From assembly GCA_021827225.1 (NCBI GenBank), contig JAKAXG010000354.1:1-5391 (forward strand): a stretch of DNA of 5,391 nt. The letters are read 5' to 3'. The DNA is from Actinomycetes bacterium. GTDB taxonomy: Bacteria; Actinomycetota; Acidimicrobiia; Acidimicrobiales; Palsa-688. The notes below the pieces were generated by a model. That model worked only from the letters and a program-made list of their open reading frames with translations. It was not told where the DNA came from and searched no databases. The translations under genes and the position numbers were made by a program. This document shows, one piece after another, positions 1-5,391 of this stretch (positions within the stretch are counted from its first letter, which is position 1; the number at the start of each line of letters is the position of its first letter).

Positions 1-134
<134 letters not shown>

Positions 135-135
135 C

Positions 136-1245
136 ATGACCACAGGCGGATTCGGGCCGCAGAACCTGCCCTACGGCGTGACCGCCGACGGCCACACCGT
201 GGTCGCCTGGGGCGACGAGGTGGTGGACCTGTCCGTCCTGCCCGGCCTGGAGATCGACTCCGAGGTATTCACGGCCGGATCCCTGAACCCGTACATGCAG
301 CTCGGCCCCGAGGCCTGGAAGGCCACCCGGGGCCGGCTGGCGGCCCTCCTGCCCGATGCCCCGGCCCGGGCCCGCCGACCCCGGGCGGGGGTGGAGATGA
401 TCCTGCCGTGGGAGGTCGGCGACTACGCCGACTTCTACGCGTCTCGCCAGCACGCCACCAACATGGGCCGCATGCTCCGCCCCGGGGATGATCCCCTCCC
501 CCCGGCGTGGCTGCACCTGCCCATCGGCTATCACGGCCGGAGCGGGTCGGTGATCGTGGGAGGCCAGCCGGTGCACCGCCCGTCGGGCATGCTGGAGGGC
601 GGGGCCGGTCCCGTATACGGGCCCACGGGCCGCCTCGACGTGGAGGTGGAGCTCGGCTTCGTGGTCGGGGTTCCCCTGCCCCGGGGCCGCACCCTGACCG
701 CCGCCGAGGCCGAGAGCCACATCTTCGGTGTGGTCCTGGTCAACGACTGGAGCGCCCGGGACATCCAGGCGTTCGAGTACCGCCCGCTCGGGCCGTTCCT
801 CGGCAAGTCCTTCGCCACCTCGGTCTCCCCCTGGGTGGTCCCCCTGGCCGCCCTGGAGCCCTGGCGGGTGGACGGACCACCCCAGGATCCGGTCCCGGCC
901 GCGCACCTGAAAGCCTCCGAGCCACGCAACTTCGAAGTGCAGCTCCGCCTCCTTCTCAACGGCCGGGCGTTGTCGAGCGTCTCATCCGCCGGCCTGTACT
1001 GGTCACCGGCCCAGCAGCTGGCCCACCTGACGGCCAACGGGGCCGGCCTGCAGGTCGGGGACCTCTTCGCCACCGGCACCATCTCCGGCGACGGGCCGGG
1101 GACGGCCGGTTCGCTCATGGAGCTGGGCGAGGGGTCTCTGTGGCTGGCCGACGGGGACGTGGTGTCCATCGAGGGATGGTGCGGCGACCGGGGCGGGGAG
1201 CAGTGGATCTCGTTCGGCGAGCTGACCGCGGAGGTACGACCGTGA
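136..1245 (+). CDS. fahA: Fumarylacetoacetase (fumarylacetoacetate hydrolase)
   Basis: Catalyses the last step of tyrosine degradation, hydrolysing fumarylacetoacetate to fumarate plus acetoacetate in the cytoplasm. Residues 6-85 form the small N-terminal domain (GFGPQNLPYGV is typical of the family start); from about 95 onward is the FAH catalytic fold. By position relative to the mouse enzyme, a constant offset of 27 places the metal ligands at D99, E170, E172 and D204, the catalytic His at H106 (DFYASRQHAT), and substrate-contact residues at Y101, R115, Y132, Q211, K224 and T228. GTISG (314-318) and the late Glu E329 are also present, so it should be active. At 369 aa it is shorter than the roughly 420-aa animal enzymes, mainly in the N-terminal domain. 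The ATG at 136 is kept because the conserved N-terminus follows at once; no good Shine-Dalgarno precedes it, so translation probably depends on coupling to the upstream stop one base away. Confidence 0.97.
   Translation: MTTGGFGPQNLPYGVTADGHTVVAWGDEVVDLSVLPGLEIDSEVFTAGSLNPYMQLGPEAWKATRGRLAALLPDAPARARRPRAGVEMILPWEVGDYADFYASRQHATNMGRMLRPGDDPLPPAWLHLPIGYHGRSGSVIVGGQPVHRPSGMLEGGAGPVYGPTGRLDVEVELGFVVGVPLPRGRTLTAAEAESHIFGVVLVNDWSARDIQAFEYRPLGPFLGKSFATSVSPWVVPLAALEPWRVDGPPQDPVPAAHLKASEPRNFEVQLRLLLNGRALSSVSSAGLYWSPAQQLAHLTANGAGLQVGDLFATGTISGDGPGTAGSLMELGEGSLWLADGDVVSIEGWCGDRGGEQWISFGELTAEVRP
1230..1235 (+). promoter_or_regulatory. Ribosome binding site for homogentisate dioxygenase
   Basis: GGAGGT lies inside the last codons of the fumarylacetoacetase gene, six bases before the GTG at 1242. 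It decides the start of the next gene: the reading frame is open far upstream (back past base 507), but that extension overlaps the fumarylacetoacetase in another frame and has no family similarity, whereas this site places initiation exactly at the conserved N-terminus. Confidence 0.8.
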
Positions 1246-2405
1246 CGTTCTACGTGAAGGTGGGCGACGTCCCCCGCAAGCGCCACACCTGGCACCGCGA
1301 CGGCGAAGGGCGCCGCCTGGCCGAGGAACTCATGGGCGAGGAGGGCTTCCGGGGGGAGTCGTCGCTGCTCTACCACCGCCGCTCCCCCAGCGCCATCACC
1401 GGGGTGGAGCCGGCCCTGGTGGAGCGGTCCCCGCTCGCTCCCAACGATCCCCTGCTGCCATGGCACATCCGGGCATCGGCGACCGGCGGACCGGCCGACA
1501 TGGTCACCGGCCGGGAGGTCCTGCTCGGGAACCGCGACGTGACCATATGCCGGGTCAGGGCCTCGCTCACCAGCGAGCTGTACCGCAACGCCGCAGGCGA
1601 CGAGCTCATCTACATCCAGTCCGGCCGGGCGGTGCTCGAATCGGTGTTCGGCTCCCTGGCGGTCACCGCCGGCGACTACGTCGCGGTCCCGGCATCCACC
1701 ACCCACCGCTGGGTGGTGCCGGACGGGACCGCGGTGGAGGCGCTGGTCCTGGAAGCGGCCGGGCACGTATCGGTGCCGGCGCGTTACCTGACGGAGCGGG
1801 GCCAGATGCGCGAGGGCGCCCCTTTTTCCGAGAGGGACATCCGGGTACCGCTGGACCTGATCGAAGGCGCCGACGGACCGGTCCCGGTCCTGGTCCGCAC
1901 CCGTCGCAGCTGGTCCCGCCACTGCCATGCCTCCCACCCTTTCGACGTGGTCGGCTGGGACGGGTACGTGTACCCCTACGCCCTGTCCATCCGCGACTTC
2001 GAGCCGATCACCGGGCGGATCCACCAGCCTCCCCCCGTGCACCAGACCTTCGCCGGACCCGGCTTCGTGGTGTGCAGCTTCGTACCGCGCCCCTACGACT
2101 TCGACCCCGGTGCGGTCAAGGTCCCCTACCACCACGCCAACGTGGACTCCGACGAGGTGCTCTTCTACTCGGCCGGGGACTTCATGAGCAGGAAGGGCAC
2201 CGGGATAGGCGCCGGCTCGTTGACGCTGCACCCGGCGGGTTTCGTACACGGTCCGCAGCCGGGCAGCGTGGAGGCCTCCGTCGGGGCCGAGCGGACCGAC
2301 GAGACGGCGGTCATGGTCGACACCTTCTCCCCGCTCGACATCAGCGAGGCGGCCCGGCGCTACGCCGAACCCGACTACCCCTGGAGCTGGTCCCGGCCCG
2401 TCTAG
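1242..2405 (+). CDS. hmgA: Homogentisate 1,2-dioxygenase
   Basis: Fe(II)-dependent ring-cleaving enzyme that converts homogentisate to maleylacetoacetate, the step between its two upstream operon partners. The protein is 387 aa from a GTG start, in the range of the shorter bacterial form rather than the roughly 440-aa long form. The start VTFYVKVGDVPRKRHTWHR and the AEELMGEEGF stretch (27-36) are typical. It has two cupin-like halves: an N-terminal one around 90-180 (IQSGRAVLES, GDYVAVPASTTHRW) and a catalytic C-terminal one around 260-362. Likely iron ligands, by comparison with human H335, E341 and H371, are a His of YHHAN (297 or 298), E305 in DSDE and H336 in FVHGPQPG; H267 corresponds to the catalytic base H292. 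The start overlaps the fumarylacetoacetase stop by four bases (GTGA), implying translational coupling. The TAG stop overlaps the stop of the convergent c-di-GMP gene. Confidence 0.95.
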   Translation: MTFYVKVGDVPRKRHTWHRDGEGRRLAEELMGEEGFRGESSLLYHRRSPSAITGVEPALVERSPLAPNDPLLPWHIRASATGGPADMVTGREVLLGNRDVTICRVRASLTSELYRNAAGDELIYIQSGRAVLESVFGSLAVTAGDYVAVPASTTHRWVVPDGTAVEALVLEAAGHVSVPARYLTERGQMREGAPFSERDIRVPLDLIEGADGPVPVLVRTRRSWSRHCHASHPFDVVGWDGYVYPYALSIRDFEPITGRIHQPPPVHQTFAGPGFVVCSFVPRPYDFDPGAVKVPYHHANVDSDEVLFYSAGDFMSRKGTGIGAGSLTLHPAGFVHGPQPGSVEASVGAERTDETAVMVDTFSPLDISEAARRYAEPDYPWSWSRPV

Positions 2406-5128
2406 ACAGCCCGGAGCCCGCCCCGGCGGATGGCCCCCGGTTGGGGCCGGAACTGCCGGTCCAGCAGCTGGTCGAACTCCTGGGCGGGCAGCGGCCGGGA
2501 GAACAGGTAGCCCTGCCCGACATGGCAGCCGAGCCGCTGCAGGTTCTCCAGCTGCTCCTTGGTCTCGACCCCCTCGGCCACGGAGGCGATACCCATGGCG
2601 TCGGCCAGGTCGACCACCGCCTTGACGATGGCGGCGTCCACCGGGTCGCTGGCCAGGTTGCTGACGAACATCCGGTCCACCTTCACCTCGTGGACCGGGA
2701 AGTTCTTGAGGTATCCGAGCGACGAGTGGCCGGTCCCGAAGTCGTCGATGGCCAGGCGCACGCCCAGCCGGTTCAACTTCTTCATGATCTCCGTGGCCCG
2801 CGCCACGTCGTCCATGACCATGGTCTCGGTGATCTCGAACTTGAGCAGATCCGACGGCAGCCCGGCCCGGTCCAGGGCGGTGGCCACGTCGGCCAGCAGG
2901 CTGCTCTGCTGGAACTGGCGGGGCGACAGGTTCACCGAGATCGGCAGGTTGACCCCCAGCCGGCGACGGACGGCCTGCACCTGGCGGCACGCCTCGTTCA
3001 GCACCATGTTGCCGAGAGGCAGGATCAGCCCGGTCTCCTCGGCCATCGGCACGAACCGGTCCGGCGCGATCAGGCCCTCGGTGGGATGGCGCCATCTGAC
3101 CAGAGCCTCGGCCCCCACGATCTGCTCGTCGGCCAGGGCCACCAGCGGCTGGTAGAACAGCTCCAGTTCCCCCCGGTCGATCCCCTTGCGCAGGGCCGCT
3201 TCCAGATCGATGCGCTCCGACGACCGCGTGCCCATCAGGCGCTTGTCGAACACCTCGTAGGTGCCGCCGCGGCCCTTCGCCGTGTACATGGCCACGTCAG
3301 CGTTGCGCAGGGCGTCGTCGGCGCTCTGGCCGGGTTCGGTCAGGGCGATGCCGACCGACAGACTGGCCACGATCTCATAACCGTCGGCCAGCACCAGCGG
3401 CTCCTCGGCAGCAGAGCAGATGCGCCTGGCCACCGCAGCAGCCGAGTCCAGCTCCCCGACCCCCTCCACCAGAACCACGAACTCGTCGCCGCCGAAGCGG
3501 GCCACCAGGGCGTCGTCGCCCGCCGCCTGCTCGAGCCGGCTTCCGACCGCCACCAGGAGAGCGTCACCGGTCACGTGGCCGAGGCTGTCGTTGAGGGCCT
3601 TGAATCGGTCCACGTCGACGAAGATCAGCGCGTGGGCCTGGCCGTCGGCCCCGGACCTCTCGAGGGCGGCCTCGAGGCGCTCGACCAGCAACCGGCGGTT
3701 GGCCAGCCCGGTCAGGCTGTCGTGGAGAGCCTGGCGGGTCATGCTGGCCTCGAGCTTCTTGCGCTCGGTGATGTCGCGGAAGGCGATGACGGCACCGATG
3801 ACCTCACCGTTCTGCCTCATGGCCGAGGCGGTGTAGGCGACCTGGCGGGGCTGGCCGTCGCGCCCCTCGAAGAACGCCTCCTCCTCCTTGATCATCCCGC
3901 CACCCGCCATGACCGCCCGGGCCGGGGCCAGCAGGAAGTCCGGTGCCCGGAGGGCGTCACCGGGCAGCGAGTCGTTGACGCTGACGCTGCGGGCGGGCAG
4001 CTTGATCAGGTCGGCCGCCGCCGGGTTCACGAAGGTCAGGTTGCCGGCGCCGTCGACGGCGCACACCCCCTCGCCGATGTTCAGGGTGATCGACGCCAGC
4101 CGGCCCCGCTCGTAGCGCACCTGCCGGTAGAGCTCGGCGTTGGTCAGGGCCCCCTTGGCGATGGCGGCGATGGCCTCGAGGAGCATGCGGTCGGCTTCGT
4201 CGAAGGGCTCCTCCCGGCGCCGACCGGACACCACCAGCCAATGATCCCGCCCGGCGATCTCGATGGGGGCTCCCACCTGGCCCGGCCCTGGCGGCTTCCG
4301 GGTGATCCCGGCGTCGGGGCACCGCAGCTGGGTACGGGCGGCCTGGAGCACGCTCTCCATGACCGTCTCCGGACGGAGTCGCCGGTTGGCCTCGAGGGTC
4401 ACGTCGAACAGGCCCTGCATGCGGGCCCGGTCGTGCTGCGCCTTGAACTGGGCCGTCACCAGTAGGCGGAGCAGGAGCAGGAGCGGCACGGCCAGCGCCA
4501 GGGACCAGCGCTCCACACCGATGTCGAGCGCCAGGAGAGTTCCGACCAGGGCGCCGGCTCCCGACGACGCCATCTGCGGGACCAGGTCATCCGACAGGCA
4601 CTCACGCCAGGTTGCGCCCATCGAGACGACGAGAGCTGATACGAGAGCCGTCCCTACCACGAAGTAGGTCGCTGCGCCGACAGCCGCACCGGCCACTGCG
4701 GCCACAGTGAGATGCGGTCCCGGAGCGGCGAGGGACCGGCTGATCAGCACCGCCAGGGACACCGACAGGACCACGATGCTGAGGTTGAACAGCGACTTGA
4801 CGAGCGGCCGCCGGCGCACGATCTGAGCCACCAGGACGGCGATCGCAAATATGGCCATCGTCGCCGCCGCGGGGGTGAGCAGGAGCATCACCACGAGGAA
4901 GCCCTCGTCGAACTGCACCGCCTGGGAGTGGTCGCCCCGGTAAACCACCAGCGGCCGGCTCCAGACGAAGAGGCTGAGCACGCCCATCACGGAAGCGACC
5001 AGCCAATCGCTGCCGTCCATCTGGATGGCATGGTGACCCGACAGGACCAGGCCGACGCCGAGCAAGCTGCAGACCGCCGTACCCCCGATGATCCAACGGG
5101 TAGCCGCCGGAAGCTTCGCGAAGTCCAA
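2402..5128 (-). CDS. Membrane-bound GAF-like/PAS/GGDEF/EAL protein, putative bifunctional diguanylate cyclase/phosphodiesterase
   Basis: A 908-aa c-di-GMP turnover enzyme. Residues 1-230 hold about six or seven hydrophobic segments (near 11-30, 41-56, 76-104, 113-132, 141-169, 186-203, 208-227), an uncharacterised membrane sensor module with a conserved-looking RRRPLVKSLFN loop (105-115). Residues 236-340 resemble a shortened GAF domain, and 344-457 are PAS plus PAC (GAVIAFRDITERKKLE) with no obvious flavin or haem signature. GGDEF spans about 464-627: DSLTGLANR (470-478), metal Asp D505, intact GGDEF at 546-550. The inhibitory RxxD five residues before it reads GDDA (537-540), so product inhibition is probably absent. 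EAL spans about 643-888 with E674, N733, E765, D795/D796 (IDDFGTG), K816, E852 and Q872, all expected for an active phosphodiesterase giving pGpG. The start is TTG, with an in-frame TAG two codons upstream; the next ATG (M37) would lose the first membrane segment. It lies 23 bases behind the Trp-Asn repeat gene and probably shares its transcript. Which activity dominates cannot be read from sequence. Confidence 0.95.
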   Translation of the reverse strand: MDFAKLPAATRWIIGGTAVCSLLGVGLVLSGHHAIQMDGSDWLVASVMGVLSLFVWSRPLVVYRGDHSQAVQFDEGFLVVMLLLTPAAATMAIFAIAVLVAQIVRRRPLVKSLFNLSIVVLSVSLAVLISRSLAAPGPHLTVAAVAGAAVGAATYFVVGTALVSALVVSMGATWRECLSDDLVPQMASSGAGALVGTLLALDIGVERWSLALAVPLLLLLRLLVTAQFKAQHDRARMQGLFDVTLEANRRLRPETVMESVLQAARTQLRCPDAGITRKPPGPGQVGAPIEIAGRDHWLVVSGRRREEPFDEADRMLLEAIAAIAKGALTNAELYRQVRYERGRLASITLNIGEGVCAVDGAGNLTFVNPAAADLIKLPARSVSVNDSLPGDALRAPDFLLAPARAVMAGGGMIKEEEAFFEGRDGQPRQVAYTASAMRQNGEVIGAVIAFRDITERKKLEASMTRQALHDSLTGLANRRLLVERLEAALERSGADGQAHALIFVDVDRFKALNDSLGHVTGDALLVAVGSRLEQAAGDDALVARFGGDEFVVLVEGVGELDSAAAVARRICSAAEEPLVLADGYEIVASLSVGIALTEPGQSADDALRNADVAMYTAKGRGGTYEVFDKRLMGTRSSERIDLEAALRKGIDRGELELFYQPLVALADEQIVGAEALVRWRHPTEGLIAPDRFVPMAEETGLILPLGNMVLNEACRQVQAVRRRLGVNLPISVNLSPRQFQQSSLLADVATALDRAGLPSDLLKFEITETMVMDDVARATEIMKKLNRLGVRLAIDDFGTGHSSLGYLKNFPVHEVKVDRMFVSNLASDPVDAAIVKAVVDLADAMGIASVAEGVETKEQLENLQRLGCHVGQGYLFSRPLPAQEFDQLLDRQFRPQPGAIRRGGLRAV
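2432..2448 (+). terminator. GC hairpin just past the dioxygenase stop, possible weak terminator
   Basis: GGCCCC (2432-2437) and GGGGCC (2443-2448) form a six-base-pair perfect stem with a five-base loop, 26 bases after the homogentisate dioxygenase stop. It lies inside the 3' coding end of the convergent gene and has no T-run after it, so it is not a canonical intrinsic terminator. In a high-GC genome such a stem can arise by chance; it is listed only because no other termination signal exists between the two converging genes. Confidence 0.22.
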
Positions 5129-5134
5129 CGCCTA

Positions 5135-5140
5135 CACCCC
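5135..5140 (-). promoter_or_regulatory. Probable ribosome binding site for the GGDEF/EAL gene
   Basis: On the minus strand GGGGTG lies six bases upstream of the TTG start at 5128, within the 23-base gap after the repeat gene's stop. It is an imperfect Shine-Dalgarno match but correctly spaced, and together with the in-frame TAG just upstream it supports the TTG as the start. No promoter-like sequence fits in this gap, which suggests transcription comes from upstream, beyond the window's right edge. Confidence 0.5.
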
Positions 5141-5151
5141 GGAGGCGGAAG

Positions 5152-5391
5152 TCAGTTCCACGCGGCACCGTTCCACGCGGCACCATTCCACGCGGCACCG
5201 TTCCAGGCGGCACCGTTCCAGGCCGCACCGTTCCAGGCCGCACCGTTCCAGGCCGCACCGTTCCAGGCCGCACCATTCCACGCCGCACCGTTCCACGCCG
5301 CACCGTTCCAGGCGGCACCATTCCACGCCGCACCGTTCCAGGCCGCACCGTTCCAGGCGGCACCGTTCCACGCCGCACCGTTCCAGGCCGC
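5152..5391 (-). CDS. C-terminal end of a protein with Ala-Ala-Trp-Asn-Gly tandem repeats (5' end outside window)
   Basis: The frame is open from the window's right edge to a TGA at 5154-5152 and gives 79 residues: fifteen perfect AAWNG pentapeptides followed by a final AAWN and stop. There is no start codon in the window, so the N-terminal part and its function are unknown. The frame is chosen because the 15-bp units vary at only three positions (gcg/gcc for each Ala, aac/aat for Asn), all silent third-codon positions here; in the other two minus-strand frames the same changes would swap Pro/Arg and Val/Met, or Leu/Val and Arg/Trp or Arg/Gly. That is a sign of selection on the peptide. It is not the A(D/N)LXX pentapeptide-repeat family. 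From general knowledge, Trp-periodic short repeats end some secreted subtilisin-like (S8) peptidases of actinobacteria and Chloroflexi, so an exported protein is a reasonable but untested guess. It is followed 23 bases later by the GGDEF/EAL gene. Confidence 0.78.
   Translation of the reverse strand, partial: AAWNGAAWNGAAWNGAAWNGAAWNGAAWNGAAWNGAAWNGAAWNGAAWNGAAWNGAAWNGAAWNGAAWNGAAWNGAAWN
5152..5391 (-). repeat. 15-bp tandem repeat, 16 units, coding
   Basis: Minus-strand consensus gcSgcStggaaYggt in perfect 15-base register with no indels, running off the right edge. Units are numbered from that edge. Unit 16 at the stop-codon end is complete in length but its last codon is TGA instead of ggt. 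Units 9-12 (5212-5271) are identical and adjacent, which suggests recent duplication; units 5, 8 and 14 carry the aat variant. Because the unit is a multiple of three, gain or loss of units by slippage or recombination would change protein length without breaking frame. The true copy number may be larger, as the array continues past the window. Confidence 0.95.

Noticed and set aside
507..1241. 245-codon upstream extension of the homogentisate dioxygenase frame
   Set aside because: It overlaps the fumarylacetoacetase in another frame, has no family similarity, and a good Shine-Dalgarno sits just before the GTG at 1242, where the conserved N-terminus begins.
531..3095. Minus-strand open frame of 854 codons opposite the catabolic operon
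   Set aside because: It is antisense to three well-conserved enzymes and out of frame with the EAL domain; it is Arg/Gly/Pro/Ala rich with no recognisable motif, as expected from GC-rich codon bias.
1460..4465. Plus-strand open frame of 1001 codons across the end of the dioxygenase and the GGDEF/EAL gene
   Set aside because: It is antisense to conserved catalytic motifs of GGDEF and EAL and overlaps the dioxygenase in another frame. Its composition (His, Gly, Arg, Val, Gln rich) is typical of a high-GC shadow frame and no domain is recognisable.
5129..5151. Promoter for the GGDEF/EAL gene in the intergenic gap
   Set aside because: Only 23 bases are available, they are GC-rich, and nothing resembles -35/-10 elements; a promoter inside the preceding repeat gene cannot be excluded but is not visible.
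5132..5378. Minus-strand frames through the repeat giving Pro-Gly-Thr-Val-Arg or Leu-Glu-Arg-Cys-Gly repeats with start codons
   Set aside because: Unit-to-unit base differences would change amino acids in these frames but are all silent in the AAWNG frame, and one of them also runs into the GGDEF/EAL coding region.
5152..5391. CRISPR array or iteron-type origin
   Set aside because: The 15-bp units are contiguous with no spacers, the variation follows codon third positions, and there are no cas or replication genes in the window.

Overview
This is a high-GC window (GC or CC at most third codon positions, plus GTG and TTG starts), most consistent with an actinobacterium; that placement is a judgement from composition and gene style, not a search. 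It is almost entirely coding, with only 23 bases (5129-5151) outside genes.

The left half, plus strand, is the end of a tightly packed aromatic amino acid catabolism operon: the last 43 residues of 4-hydroxyphenylpyruvate dioxygenase, a complete fumarylacetoacetase (369 aa), and a complete homogentisate 1,2-dioxygenase (387 aa). The first pair is separated by one base and the second pair overlaps by four bases (GTGA), so translation is probably coupled. Together they carry tyrosine/phenylalanine carbon from 4-hydroxyphenylpyruvate through homogentisate to maleylacetoacetate, and then fumarylacetoacetate to fumarate and acetoacetate. The isomerase that converts maleylacetoacetate to fumarylacetoacetate is not in this window.

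The right half, minus strand, is a 908-aa membrane-anchored c-di-GMP enzyme: an N-terminal multi-pass membrane region, a degenerate GAF-like stretch, PAS, GGDEF and EAL. Both catalytic domains keep their signature residues, but the GGDEF inhibitory site is absent. Its stop codon overlaps that of the homogentisate dioxygenase tail to tail in a shared CTAG.

The extreme right edge looks like a non-coding minisatellite, but it is best read as the 3' end of another minus-strand gene entering from outside the window. Sixteen 15-bp units encode a perfect Ala-Ala-Trp-Asn-Gly repeat that stops with TGA just 23 bases before the c-di-GMP gene. Every nucleotide difference between units is silent in that frame and in no other minus-strand frame, which is strong internal evidence that the Trp-Asn repeat protein is real. 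It is the most interesting item here: an uncharacterised periodic Trp-rich tail apparently co-transcribed with a c-di-GMP turnover enzyme.
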